From Desulfomicrobium macestii (GTDB lineage Bacteria > Desulfobacterota > Desulfovibrionia > Desulfovibrionales > Desulfomicrobiaceae): a stretch of 64,000 bases of DNA. The stretch lies in the NCBI RefSeq assembly GCF_014873765.1, contig NZ_JADBGG010000013.1:41404-105403 (forward strand). The letters are read 5' to 3'. How positions within the stretch are numbered: the stretch's first letter is position 1; each line of letters begins with the position of its first letter. Positions 7,963 through 20,750 of the stretch are shown here, piece after piece. Under the pieces are notes generated by a model. That model was not told the origin of the DNA. It worked only from the letters and a program-made list of their open reading frames with translations, and searched no databases. Position numbers and translations under genes: made by a program.

Positions 7963-10900
7963 TCAGATGATCCAGTCGTCGTCCTCTTCGATGGGCGCGA
8001 AGCCGCGGCGCATGGTGTTTTCGCAGACGAGTCTCGGGTCCATGAACTGCAGCAGGTAGTCCGGGCCGCCGGCCTTGGAGCCTATGCCGGACATGTTGAA
8101 GCCGCCAAAGGGGTGGCGTTCCACCAGCGCGCCGGTGGAGCCGCGATTGAGGTAGAGGTTGCCGACGTTGAACTGTTCGCGGGCCTTTTCGAGGTGCTTG
8201 GGGCTGCGCGAGAATACGGCTCCGGTCAGGGAGTAGCGCGTGGAATTGGCCCACTCGATGGCCTGGTCGAAGTTCTTGACCTTCATGACCGCAAGGACGG
8301 GACCGAAGACCTCTTCCTGGGCGATGCGGTGCTCGGGGGTGATGCCCTCGACGATGGTCAGGGGCGCGTAATACCCGCTGTCCGGGACAGGGCTCGAGTA
8401 CAGGAGCTTGCCTTCGCTGGTGGCGATGCCGATGTATTTGAGCACGTTCTGCTGGGCCTTGTCGTCCACCACCGGCCCCATGAAGTAGGTCGGGTCCTCG
8501 GCCGGTCCGATGGCCAGGGACTTGGCTCCTTCCACCAGACGTTCGATGAACTTGGCATAGATGGGTTCGACGACGATGACACGGGAACAGGCCGAGCATT
8601 TCTGACCCTGGAAGGCAAAGGCCGAGTGCAGGACTTCCCTGATGGCCTCGTCCAGATCGGCGTCGTCATCGATGATGATGGCGTTCTTGCCGCCAAGTTC
8701 GGCGATGACCTTCTTGATCTGCTTCTGGCCGGGATGAACCACGGACGCCTTGTTGATGATGCGGTGGCCTACTTCCATGGATCCGGTGAAGGCGATCAGC
8801 GCGACGTCGGGATGTTCGACAAGGTAGTCGCCCATGACCGAGCCCCTGCCCGGCACATAGTTGAACACCCCGGCCGGTAGGCCGGCCTTGCGGAAGATTT
8901 CGGACAGGGTGAAGCCGACCACGGAGGACGGTCCGGCCGGCTTGTACAGTACGGGATTGCCGGCGACGATGGCGGCCGAGCTCATGCCGCAGCTGATGGC
9001 CAGCGGGAAGTTCCAGGGGGCGATGACGGCCGCGATGCCCTTGGGCTGGTACATGAGTTGGCTCATCTCGCCCGGGGCCCGGCCCATGCGCTGGGGTTTG
9101 CCGAAACGGATCATCTCGCGGGCGTAGTATTCCATGAAATCAATGGCTTCGGCCACATCGGCCTGGGCCTGATCATACTGTTTGCCCACTTCGAGGGTCT
9201 GCCAGGCGCACAGGGTGAAGATCTCCGTGCGCGCGATTTCGGCAGCCTTGAGCAGATATCCGGCCCGTTCCTCGGGAGACAGTGCTTTCCAGGCCGGAGC
9301 GGCCTTTTTGGCGGCTTCGATGGCCAGATCGATTTCCTTGGTGGAAGCCTGGCAGATGGTGCCGATGACTTCGTTCGGGTTGGCCGGATTGACCGACTGC
9401 AACGTGTCGGCCGTGCGCACCTCCTGGCCGCCGATGACCAGCGGATATTCCTTGCCCAGCTGCGTGCGCACCACGGCGAGCGCATCCACGAAGGCCCGGC
9501 GTACGGTCTCCTGGGTGAAATCGGCGAAGGGCTCGTTCTCGAAGCGGGTGAGGCCCTTGATCTCCGGATCGGCCCCGGGGCGGCGCTGGGCTTTTTCCCG
9601 TTCGACGGTAGCCACCGGGTTTTCCATCAGGCGCTCCACCTCGGCCTCCTCGGCAAAGGATTGGCGCAGGAAGGATTCGTTGGCCGTGTTTTCAAGCAGG
9701 CGGCGCACCAGATAGGCCATGCCGGGCAACAGATCGCCATAAGGGGCATAGAGGCGCACGCGCTTGGCCACTTTCATTAGCCCTTTGCGCACGGGCTCGG
9801 CCATGCCGTAGAGGACCTGGAACTCGTAGCGCTCATCGGGCACGTTCAGGGCCTTGGCAGTCTCCATGACCGCGGCGATGGTGCGGATATTGTGCGAGGC
9901 GCAACCGAAATGGCAGATGTCGTGGTTTTCCAGGATGACCTTTGCCTGGCGTTCATAGGCGGCGTCGCTCTCGGCCTTGATGGTCCAGACCGGGATGTCC
10001 CAGCCGTTTTGCTTGGCGATGACGGTCTCGGAATCCCAGTAGGCGCCCTTGACCAGGCGGATGGAGATGGGCAGGCCCTGGGCTCTGGACCAGGCCAGAA
10101 GATCGGCCAGATCCTTGTCCGTGTCCTTCAGGTAGGCCTGCAACACGATGCCCAGATGCGGGTAGTCGCGGAATTCCTCGCTGGAGCGCAGACGGCGGTA
10201 CACCTCAAGAGTGATGTCCTTGAATTTGTACTGCTCCATGTCGATGCGCATGAAGCCGTTCATTTCCTTAACCTTGCGCAGGATCGTGGCCAGGCGATTT
10301 TCGATGCCCCGGACCGAGCCCTCGAAGTCCTTGGGCGACGCCTGGGAGAAGAGAGCCGTGGGCTTTACGGAAATGTTGACCTTGGGCGCATGTCCCCAGT
10401 CCAGCTCTCCGCCGCCGAGGGCCGCCCAGGAGGCGTGCTCCTTTTTCAGGGCGTCCAGGAGTTCGATGTATTCGTTCAGATAGGCTTCGGATTCGATCTC
10501 GCTGACCGACGCTTCGCCAAGGATGTCCACCGTGAAGGCGAAGCCGTCCTTGCGGATTTTCTTGAGGTTCTTCATGGCGTCGGAGGTATTCTCGCCGATG
10601 ATGAACTGCTTGGCCATGCCCTCGATGTTGGAGCGGATGGTCTTGGCCATGAGCCCGGCGGCCAGCTTGCCGCCAAGGCCGGAGCCCATCGCCCCCGCGC
10701 CCCATTTCAGGACTTTGGGCACGTCCTGGTCGTCACCGGCGAAATATTCGTCGATGTGCCGGGTCAGGGAGTCGGAGGTGTTCAGGTAGGGCAGGACGTC
10801 CACAAAGCGGAACAGCTGCACCTTGAAGTTCTCGTTCTTCATGGACCAGTCCATGACCTTGCCGGTCCACCAGCCCTTGTTGAAAATGGAAGGGGCTTCG

Positions 10901-10968
10901 CCGGAGATGCTGGCAAAAAATTCCTTGCCACGGTCGCTGATCTTTTTGTCCAACACCATACTGTCCAT
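7963..10968 (-). CDS. putA: PutA, proline dehydrogenase / glutamate semialdehyde dehydrogenase
   Basis: 1001 residues, two enzymes in one chain. The N-terminal half is the FAD proline dehydrogenase barrel (RLVKGAYWDSE, EFQVLYGMAEPVR, RLYAPYGDLLPGMAYLVRRL). The C-terminal half is a NAD-linked aldehyde dehydrogenase, with the general base in AELGGKNAI and the nucleophile Cys in FQGQKCSACSRV near residue 790. Together they oxidise proline to glutamate, channelling the intermediate. There is no N-terminal ribbon-helix-helix domain, so unlike the enterobacterial protein it should not repress its own gene. The Lrp/AsnC gene just upstream on the same strand is the likely regulator. Confidence 0.95.
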   Translation of the reverse strand: MDSMVLDKKISDRGKEFFASISGEAPSIFNKGWWTGKVMDWSMKNENFKVQLFRFVDVLPYLNTSDSLTRHIDEYFAGDDQDVPKVLKWGAGAMGSGLGGKLAAGLMAKTIRSNIEGMAKQFIIGENTSDAMKNLKKIRKDGFAFTVDILGEASVSEIESEAYLNEYIELLDALKKEHASWAALGGGELDWGHAPKVNISVKPTALFSQASPKDFEGSVRGIENRLATILRKVKEMNGFMRIDMEQYKFKDITLEVYRRLRSSEEFRDYPHLGIVLQAYLKDTDKDLADLLAWSRAQGLPISIRLVKGAYWDSETVIAKQNGWDIPVWTIKAESDAAYERQAKVILENHDICHFGCASHNIRTIAAVMETAKALNVPDERYEFQVLYGMAEPVRKGLMKVAKRVRLYAPYGDLLPGMAYLVRRLLENTANESFLRQSFAEEAEVERLMENPVATVEREKAQRRPGADPEIKGLTRFENEPFADFTQETVRRAFVDALAVVRTQLGKEYPLVIGGQEVRTADTLQSVNPANPNEVIGTICQASTKEIDLAIEAAKKAAPAWKALSPEERAGYLLKAAEIARTEIFTLCAWQTLEVGKQYDQAQADVAEAIDFMEYYAREMIRFGKPQRMGRAPGEMSQLMYQPKGIAAVIAPWNFPLAISCGMSSAAIVAGNPVLYKPAGPSSVVGFTLSEIFRKAGLPAGVFNYVPGRGSVMGDYLVEHPDVALIAFTGSMEVGHRIINKASVVHPGQKQIKKVIAELGGKNAIIIDDDADLDEAIREVLHSAFAFQGQKCSACSRVIVVEPIYAKFIERLVEGAKSLAIGPAEDPTYFMGPVVDDKAQQNVLKYIGIATSEGKLLYSSPVPDSGYYAPLTIVEGITPEHRIAQEEVFGPVLAVMKVKNFDQAIEWANSTRYSLTGAVFSRSPKHLEKAREQFNVGNLYLNRGSTGALVERHPFGGFNMSGIGSKAGGPDYLLQFMDPRLVCENTMRRGFAPIEEDDDWII

Positions 10969-10995
10969 TTTTGACTCCTGGATTTTAGAACTGGT

Positions 10996-11481
10996 TTATT
11001 TTGGGGCTTTCCTGGGGTTTTTGCACGCGATGAACTGCAGGGACAGGGCCTGGGTCTCTTTTAGGGTGTCGAGCACCAGGGTGGTCCGGCTGTCACGAAC
11101 TCCGGGTATTTCGCCGAACTGCTTCATGAGCTGGGCCAGCGTTTCCGTGCTGCTGACCCGGGCCTTGACCAGATAGTTGTACTCCCCGGCGGTCCAGTGC
11201 ACTTCCTGCACCTCGTCGATTTCGGCCAGCTTTCTGCCGATCTCCGAGCTGCCGACCGAATCGGAGGTCTTGATCTGGATGAAGGTGGAAAGGGAAATCC
11301 CTAAGGCCTTGGGGTTAAGGCGCACTTCGTATTTATCGATGACGCCCTTCTGTTCGAGTTTCTTGACCCGTTCCAGCACGCCGGACGGAGCCATGCCGAT
11401 CTGGCGGGCCAGTTCGGCATTGGTGATCTTTCCGTTCTCTTGAAGGATATTCAGGATCTCGATATCTGTGCTGTCTAACAT
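10996..11481 (-). CDS. Lrp/AsnC family transcriptional regulator
   Basis: 161 residues. The N-terminal helix-turn-helix (DIEILNILQENGKITNAELARQIGMAPSGVLERVKKLEQKGVI) and the C-terminal RAM ligand domain (VHWTAGEYNYLVKARV) are both complete. Proteins of this family bind amino acids and switch catabolic or transport genes. It lies 27 bases upstream of putA on the same strand, so they may share a transcript, and proline or another amino acid is a reasonable ligand. The liv cluster further downstream may also be under its control (inference). Confidence 0.9.
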   Translation of the reverse strand: MLDSTDIEILNILQENGKITNAELARQIGMAPSGVLERVKKLEQKGVIDKYEVRLNPKALGISLSTFIQIKTSDSVGSSEIGRKLAEIDEVQEVHWTAGEYNYLVKARVSSTETLAQLMKQFGEIPGVRDSRTTLVLDTLKETQALSLQFIACKNPRKAPK

Positions 11482-11949
11482 TGTTGTTCGCCTCTTGGTT
11501 TGGGAATATAATTCTTGAGAAGATCTTCGTCAATGAAGATTGCCATAATTGGAGAATTGCGTGTGTCTCTTTGCAAAGGGCTTTCCAGGCTCTGCCGGGC
11601 CGGATGTGAGTAAGCGATCAATCTCGAATAATATTCGCAAAGAACATCGAAGAAAAGAATAAAAGCTCAAAAACAATAAATTCAGGATCCGGATCGCAAA
11701 TTTTTGGCGGCGAAATGAGTATTACGTATTTGACATGCGCGTTCGGGAACCGGGGGCGGGGTTGGTCCGGGAGTGAATTTTTCCGTGATTTGGCGGTGAT
11801 GGATGGGTCTGCGGGGTGTGCATAACCAGTGTTTGACCTTCCAGTGTACTGTGTTTAATGTACCCGGGCCTCATGAGTGTGGGCACGACGGCTGTCAGGC
11901 CGCCTGCGCTTCTGGAGCGATTTCCAACATATAACCCACCCAATCATCC
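11482..11949. other. Divergent control region between the Lrp gene and carB
   Basis: A 468-base non-coding region. The Lrp-proximal part (about 11500-11720) is AT-rich with several A/T runs, as Lrp-type regulators prefer. The carB-proximal part contains a clear promoter (11833-11861). No RNA gene or leader peptide was recognised. Confidence 0.55.
11833..11861 (+). promoter_or_regulatory. Sigma-70 promoter of carB
   Basis: TTGACC at 11833-11838 and TAATGT at 11856-11861 are spaced by exactly 17 bases, a close match to the housekeeping consensus. It lies about 90 bases upstream of the carB ATG. Confidence 0.65.
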
Positions 11950-15198
<3,249 letters not shown>

Positions 15199-15234
15199 CC
15201 TCCGGACACCGGAGATCAGGGATTTTGGTGCAAA

Positions 15235-15264
15235 GCTCAGGGCCAATCGTGGCCCTGGGCTTTT
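15235..15264 (+). terminator. Terminator after carB
   Basis: A ten-pair stem (GCTCAGGGCC with GGCCCTGGGC, one wobble pair) and a TTTT run follow carB and precede purF, so purF may have its own promoter or depend on read-through. Confidence 0.75.
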
Positions 15265-15301
15265 GCGCATTCAAGAACACCTACACGGAACGTGAAGCAA
15301 T

Positions 15302-16693
15302 ATGAAAAAGGAAGCCTGCGGATTATTTGGAATTTATGGCCATCCGGAAGCGGCGCGCATGACCTATTTCGGTCTTTATGCCTTGCAGCATCGCGGTCAG
15401 GAAAGTGCCGGCATCATCACCTGGGACGGGCAGACCATCCGCGAGCAGCGCGGCATGGGACTGGTCGCCGACGTGTTCGAGGAACGTCACCTCGGGCACC
15501 AGCTCAAAGGGAGCGTGGCCATGGGCCACATCCGCTATTCCACCACCGGGGCCTCGCTCATCCGTAACGCACAGCCCTTCAAGGTCACCTACAAGGGCAT
15601 CAATCTGGCCCTGGCCCACAACGGAAATCTGGTCAACACCATCTCGCTGCGTGAAGAGCTGGAGAATCAGGGCACGATCTTCCAGACCACCATGGACAGT
15701 GAAGTGATCATGCATCTGGTGGCCAAATACATGAACGGCGGCACTCCCGAGGAGGCCATCGCCAAGGCCTGCAGCCGCATCCAGGGCTCCTACAGCCTGC
15801 TCTTCATGGTCGATCAGAAGCTCATCGCCGTGCGTGATCCGTGGGGTTTTCGGCCTCTGTCCCTGGGCCGCGTCGGAGATGCCTACGTACTGGCCTCCGA
15901 GACCTGCGCCTTTGACCTGCTTGAGGCCGAGTACCTGCGCTGTCTGGACCCGGGCGAGATGCTGGTCATCGAGGACGGCCGGATGATGTCGCACCGCTAC
16001 ATGGAGCCCGCCGAGAAGCAGAGTTCCTGCATTTTCGAGCTCATCTATTTCGCGCGGCCGGATTCCCTGGTTTTCGACCAGGAAGTCTACAACGCCCGCA
16101 AGAGCATGGGCAAGATTCTGGCTCAGGAATGCCCGGTTGAAGGCGATTTCGTCATGCCCTTTCCGGATTCGGGCGTGTATGCGGCCGTGGGCTACGCCCA
16201 GGAGTCGGGCCTGCCGTTCGAGGCCTGCATGATCAGAAACCATTATGTCGGCCGGACTTTCATCCAGCCGACCCAGGGCATGCGTGACTTTTCGGTTCGA
16301 GTGAAGCTCAATCCGGTGAAGTCCATGATCAAGGGCAAGCGCGTGGTTATTGTCGAGGATTCCATCGTGCGCGGCACGACCATCCGCACCCGCGTCAAGC
16401 AGCTCCGCGAACTGGGCGCCAAGGAAATCCACATGCGCGTCAGCTGCCCGCCGATTCGCTATCCCTGCTACTACGGCATCGATTTTTCCTCCAAGGGCGA
16501 GCTCATCGCGGCCAATCATTCCGTGGCCGACATCGGGCGCTATCTGGGCCTCGACAGCCTGCACTACATCACCATCGGCGGACTGCTCAAGGCGGTGCGC
16601 GGGCCCGAAAACTTTTGTCTGGCCTGCTTCAACGGAGCCTATCCGGTTCTGCCCGACGGAGGCATCGGCAAGCTCTCCTTGGAGTGTTGCTAG
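15302..16693 (+). CDS. purF: PurF, amidophosphoribosyltransferase
   Basis: 463 residues. First committed enzyme of purine synthesis, making phosphoribosylamine from PRPP and glutamine. The chain begins MKKEACGLFGIYG: the short propeptide is expected to be removed so that Cys6 becomes the N-terminal nucleophile of the glutaminase domain. The phosphoribosyltransferase domain has the PRPP motif VVIVEDSIVRGTT. Cysteines in SCPPIRYPC and in CLACFNG near the C-terminus match the 4Fe-4S type of the Bacillus enzyme, which oxygen inactivates, fitting an anaerobe. Its stop codon is directly followed by the kdsD start. Confidence 0.96.
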   Translation: MKKEACGLFGIYGHPEAARMTYFGLYALQHRGQESAGIITWDGQTIREQRGMGLVADVFEERHLGHQLKGSVAMGHIRYSTTGASLIRNAQPFKVTYKGINLALAHNGNLVNTISLREELENQGTIFQTTMDSEVIMHLVAKYMNGGTPEEAIAKACSRIQGSYSLLFMVDQKLIAVRDPWGFRPLSLGRVGDAYVLASETCAFDLLEAEYLRCLDPGEMLVIEDGRMMSHRYMEPAEKQSSCIFELIYFARPDSLVFDQEVYNARKSMGKILAQECPVEGDFVMPFPDSGVYAAVGYAQESGLPFEACMIRNHYVGRTFIQPTQGMRDFSVRVKLNPVKSMIKGKRVVIVEDSIVRGTTIRTRVKQLRELGAKEIHMRVSCPPIRYPCYYGIDFSSKGELIAANHSVADIGRYLGLDSLHYITIGGLLKAVRGPENFCLACFNGAYPVLPDGGIGKLSLECC

Positions 16694-17689
16694 ATGCCTA
16701 GTGCAAGCACGCAGAAAGACTGGCTGGCCAAGGCCCGGGAGGTGCTCGACATCGAGACTCGCGGCCTGGCCGCTGTTCGTGACCGTCTGGACGACTCCTT
16801 TGTGCGCGCCCTCGGGATCATGGCCGGGTGCTCGGGCCGGGTGGTGATCACGGGGCTTGGCAAGTCCGGCCTGGTCGGGCGCAAGATCGCCGCGACCCTG
16901 AGCAGCACCGGCACTCCGTCCTTTTTTCTGCATCCGGTGGAAGGTGCGCACGGGGATCTGGGCATGATCCGTCACGAAGACGTCATCGTTGCCATCTCCA
17001 ATTCCGGTGAGACCGACGAGCTGAACAACATCCTGCCCAGCCTGAGGAGCCTGGCCGGGCATGTCATCTCCCTGACCGGGGGAACGCAATCGACCATGGC
17101 CCGGCTGTCCGACGTGGTCATCGACACCTCGGTGCCTTGCGAAGCCTGCCCACACGGGCTTGCCCCCACGGCCAGCACCACGGCCACCCTGGCCGTGGGA
17201 GACGCCCTGGCGGTCTGCCTCATCGAGTGGAAGTCCTTTGCCCTGGACGACTTTCGCCGTTTTCATCCCGGGGGGGCCCTGGGTCAGCGCCTGACCCGAA
17301 AGGTCGAAGAGCTGATGCGTTCCTCCCAGCTGCCCGTGGTGCCCAGCGGGGCATCCCTGGGACAGGCCCTTGAGGTGCTCAACGCGGGCCGCCTGGGCTG
17401 CGTGTGCGTGCTGGACGCAGGGGGGCATCTGCTGGGCCTTTTGACCGACGGCGATGTGCGCCGCCTCGTCTGCGCGAACCGGCTGGTTCTGGACGCCGTG
17501 ATCGATTCGGTCATGACCGCGTCGCCCCTGCATGCCACCTGCGGACAAAAAGCCGCCGAAGTCCTCGATATCATGGAGTCCCGGGCCATCACCGTGTTGC
17601 CCGTGGTCGCCCCCGACCAGACCCTGGCCGGCATGGTGCACATGCATGACGTGCTGGGGCAGGGCCGGGTCAAGTTTTCGCGTTCCTGA
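16694..17689 (+). CDS. kdsD: KdsD, arabinose-5-phosphate isomerase
   Basis: 331 residues. An N-terminal SIS sugar isomerase domain (VVITGLGKSGLVGRKIAATL, HPVEGAHGDLGM, ISNSGETDE) is followed by two CBS domains from about residue 205. This is the KdsD/GutQ architecture. It converts ribulose 5-phosphate to arabinose 5-phosphate, the precursor of Kdo in lipopolysaccharide. It starts directly behind the purF stop and is probably cotranscribed with it, though the two pathways are unrelated. Confidence 0.93.
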   Translation: MPSASTQKDWLAKAREVLDIETRGLAAVRDRLDDSFVRALGIMAGCSGRVVITGLGKSGLVGRKIAATLSSTGTPSFFLHPVEGAHGDLGMIRHEDVIVAISNSGETDELNNILPSLRSLAGHVISLTGGTQSTMARLSDVVIDTSVPCEACPHGLAPTASTTATLAVGDALAVCLIEWKSFALDDFRRFHPGGALGQRLTRKVEELMRSSQLPVVPSGASLGQALEVLNAGRLGCVCVLDAGGHLLGLLTDGDVRRLVCANRLVLDAVIDSVMTASPLHATCGQKAAEVLDIMESRAITVLPVVAPDQTLAGMVHMHDVLGQGRVKFSRS

Positions 17690-17732
17690 AAAGAGGGCCG
17701 CGTCCTTTCACACACATTTTTTCCAAACAAAT

Positions 17733-18278
17733 ATGAACGATACATCCATTATACATCCAGATGTCTGCGGCCGCTGCGCTGCCAGAGGCCGGACGTGCTG
17801 CACGGTCGCAAGCGGGGACGAGGAATTCTGTTTTCCCATCTCCATCCCTGAAATGAACGCCATCCGTGGCGCCGGGCAGGGCGGGGAAGATTCCTTCGTC
17901 CTGGTCGCCAACACACCCGGCTTTGTCGAACAGCTCGATTTTCTCATGCCGGAGCGCGACATCGCGGCCGCATTTCCCAGGCAGGGCTCGCATTGGCGAT
18001 TGGCCACCACCCCGCAAGGCGAATGCACCTTTCTGGGGCGCGACGGATGCGTTCTGGATCGGAGCGTGCGGCCGATCTACTGCCGGCTTTTTCCGCTGTG
18101 GCAATTTCACGGGCAGCTGACCTGGTTCACCGCCGCCGAATGCCTGGCCAATGAGGAATGCCCCTCCCTTGCGACCATGATCGAGGCCATGAATACAAGC
18201 AGCACGGAGGTCAGGGCCCTGTTTGGCGAAATGTGCTCGAAGCTCGGGCTTGAGCCGGACGCAAAGGTGAAGTCATGA
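17733..18278 (+). CDS. YkgJ family cysteine cluster protein
   Basis: 181 residues. Cysteines are spaced as in the Zn/Fe-chelating YkgJ family: CGRCAARGRTCC at the N-terminus, then CTFLGRDGCVLDRSVRPIYCRLFP, then C...CPS near the end. The function of the family is unknown; metal or Fe-S binding is usually assumed. The start ATG at 17733 is chosen because the family begins shortly before the first cysteine motif; the longer upstream frame only overlaps kdsD. Its stop overlaps the start of the PBP1A gene (ATGA), so the two are coupled. Confidence 0.82.
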   Translation: MNDTSIIHPDVCGRCAARGRTCCTVASGDEEFCFPISIPEMNAIRGAGQGGEDSFVLVANTPGFVEQLDFLMPERDIAAAFPRQGSHWRLATTPQGECTFLGRDGCVLDRSVRPIYCRLFPLWQFHGQLTWFTAAECLANEECPSLATMIEAMNTSSTEVRALFGEMCSKLGLEPDAKVKS

Positions 18279-20611
18279 AAGTTCTGAAGATATTCCTGGT
18301 GCTGATTGTGCTGGGCGTGTTTCTTGCCGCTGGCGCGGGAATTGGCCTCTATTACTGGGCCCAGGAGGATTTGCCCGGATTCACGAAGCTCAGCGACTAT
18401 TCTCCGGCCCTGGCCACGACGGTCCGGGCCCGGGATGGCCGGATTCTCGGATATTTCTACCGCGAAAAGAGATTTCTCATTCCCCTGTCGATGATGAGCC
18501 CGATCACGGTCAAAGCCTTTCTGGCGGCCGAGGATTCCGGATTCTATCAGCACGAAGGCGTGGATCTGCCGGGAATTTTCCGGGCGGCTGTGAAGAACTT
18601 CATTGCCGGGGGCATCGTCCAGGGTGGCAGCACCATCACCCAGCAGGTCATCAAGTCCATGCTGCTCACGCCCGAACGCAGCTACGAACGCAAGCTCAAG
18701 GAAGTCATCCTGGCCTATCGCCTGGAGAAATATCTGAGCAAGGACGAGATCCTGACAATCTATCTCAATCAGATCTACCTTGGTGCCAAGGCCTACGGAG
18801 TGGAGGCGGCCGCGCGGGAATATTTCGGCGTGAACGCCTCCCAGCTGAGCCTTGCCCAGGCCGCATTGCTGGCCGGCCTGCCCAAGGCTCCGTCGCGCTA
18901 TTCGCCCTACGGCAACCCCGAGCGGGCCAGGGAGCGTCAGCTCTATGTCCTCGCCCGGCTGAGGGATCTGGGTTGGATCGACCGCGGCGAATACGAAGCC
19001 GCCGTAAACGAACCCCTCGTTTACGGGGCGCAGGAAGATCCGTCCTGGAAAGTGGGCCCCTACTATCTCGAGGAAGTGCGGCGGCAGCTGGTCGAGAGCT
19101 ATGGCGAGGACATGGTTTACGGCGGTGGTCTTCAGGTACGCACCGCCATGGACATGGACCATCAGGTCGTTGCCGATCAGGCCCTTAAGGCTGGCTTGGT
19201 CGAAACCGCCAAGCGTCATGGCTGGCAGGGGCCGGTCAGGCATATTGACGAGGGCGAGTACGAGGAATTTCTTGGCGCCCGCAAGGACATCGAGTCCAAG
19301 CCCGGGGACTGGATGCAGGTCCTGGTCACCGGCGTGGAAAAGGCCGGGGCGAAGGTGCGCTTCGGCACCAAATCGGGCATCGTTCCCGTGGCTTCCATGA
19401 GCTGGGCCCGGGTGCCCAATCCCAAGCTGGCTCCGGAAGAGGCGGGCAAGGTTGGCGACGCTCGCAAGGTGCTCAAACCCGGAGACGTGATCTGGGTTTC
19501 GGTGGAGGAGGTTGCACAGGACAAGCCCTGGAAGCTCAAGCTCGAACAGGAGCCCAAGGTTGAAGGCGCGCTTGTGTCCATCGATCCCCGTAGCGGGGAA
19601 GTGCTTGCGCTCTGCGGCGGGTACGATTTCTTCCGCAGCCAGTTCAACCGGGCGACCCAGGCGCTGCGCCAGCCCGGCTCGGCCTTCAAGCCCATCGTCT
19701 ATTCGGCGGCCCTGGACAACGGATTCACCGCGGCCAGCATCGTCCTGGACGCCCCCATCGTCTATCAGGACGGAAGCGGGGAGATGTGGAAGCCTGAAAA
19801 TTTCGAAGGCATCTTCTACGGCCCCACGCTGCTGCGCACGGCCCTGGTCAAATCGCGCAACCTGGTCACCATCCGAGTGGCCCAGCAGGTCGGCATCCAG
19901 AAGATCGTCGAGCGCGGCAAGGCCCTGGGGCTGACCGGAGTCATGGAGCCCAATCTTTCCCTGGCCCTGGGGTCCGGGCAGTTCACGCCGCTCAATCTTT
20001 GCCAGGCCTACACGGCGTTTCCCCGTGGCGGTACAAGCATCAAGCCGCGGCTGATCGAAAGTGTGGTCTCGCCCTGGGGGGAACAGCTCTTTTCGGCCAA
20101 GGAGGAAGTGACCGAGGCCATCTCCCCGGAAACCGCCTATATCATTTCCCATCTGCTGCAGCAGGTCGTGCAGTACGGAACGGGCGCGCGCGCCAAGGTT
20201 CTGGGACGCCCCGTGGCGGGCAAGACCGGCACCACCAACGACGAGCAGGATGCCTGGTTCATGGGTTTCTCCCCCTATCTGCTGACCGGGGTCTGGGTGG
20301 GCTACGATCAGGTCAGGCCCATGGGCAAGTACGAGACCGGCGCACGGGCCGCCCTGCCCATCTGGATCGACTATCGCAGCAAGGTCGAACCCGGCTACCC
20401 GGTTCAGGACTTCCAGGCTCCTCCCGGTATCGTCATGGCCCGGGTGGACGCACGCACCGGCCGTTTGGCAGGACCGGGCGCGACCGAGGCCTACATGCTG
20501 CCTTTCGCGAACGGCACGGAGCCGTTGCCAAGTGTGGGTCTCGATGAGCTTGACGCCGATCCGGGTTCATCCAATGCCGGCGGGGAGAGCCTGCTCAAGC
20601 AGATCTTCTAG
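18275..20611 (+). CDS. Penicillin-binding protein 1A
   Basis: 778 residues, a bifunctional class A peptidoglycan synthase. A single N-terminal membrane anchor (residues about 5-27) is followed by the GT51 transglycosylase domain with catalytic Glu86 in AAEDSGFYQHEG and GGSTITQQ. An OB-like insert comes next. The transpeptidase domain has S469xxK (SAFK), SRN and K650TGT. It acts in the periplasm to polymerise and crosslink peptidoglycan. The order and the insert at about 320-430 match the mrcA/ponA type of Gram-negatives. All active-site residues are present. Confidence 0.95.
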   Translation: MKVLKIFLVLIVLGVFLAAGAGIGLYYWAQEDLPGFTKLSDYSPALATTVRARDGRILGYFYREKRFLIPLSMMSPITVKAFLAAEDSGFYQHEGVDLPGIFRAAVKNFIAGGIVQGGSTITQQVIKSMLLTPERSYERKLKEVILAYRLEKYLSKDEILTIYLNQIYLGAKAYGVEAAAREYFGVNASQLSLAQAALLAGLPKAPSRYSPYGNPERARERQLYVLARLRDLGWIDRGEYEAAVNEPLVYGAQEDPSWKVGPYYLEEVRRQLVESYGEDMVYGGGLQVRTAMDMDHQVVADQALKAGLVETAKRHGWQGPVRHIDEGEYEEFLGARKDIESKPGDWMQVLVTGVEKAGAKVRFGTKSGIVPVASMSWARVPNPKLAPEEAGKVGDARKVLKPGDVIWVSVEEVAQDKPWKLKLEQEPKVEGALVSIDPRSGEVLALCGGYDFFRSQFNRATQALRQPGSAFKPIVYSAALDNGFTAASIVLDAPIVYQDGSGEMWKPENFEGIFYGPTLLRTALVKSRNLVTIRVAQQVGIQKIVERGKALGLTGVMEPNLSLALGSGQFTPLNLCQAYTAFPRGGTSIKPRLIESVVSPWGEQLFSAKEEVTEAISPETAYIISHLLQQVVQYGTGARAKVLGRPVAGKTGTTNDEQDAWFMGFSPYLLTGVWVGYDQVRPMGKYETGARAALPIWIDYRSKVEPGYPVQDFQAPPGIVMARVDARTGRLAGPGATEAYMLPFANGTEPLPSVGLDELDADPGSSNAGGESLLKQIF

Positions 20612-20750
20612 AGGTTCTTGTTTGATGTCGCGCTCTTCGTGACCGGCCCTGCAGCACGGGGCCGCAAAAGATGATGCGCCTCGCCCTTGCGGCTTGGGAG
20701 AGGGGACAGGCAGAGCCGTCAACCCGTTTTTATGCACAGTACGGAAATCC

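Noticed and set aside
15323..17647. 774-residue open frame on the minus strand opposite purF and kdsD
   Set aside because: Spans two clear genes of the other strand with shadow composition and no motif.
18107..20152. 681-residue open frame opposite the PBP1A gene
   Set aside because: The PBP1A frame has all catalytic motifs; this one has none and the composition of an antisense frame.
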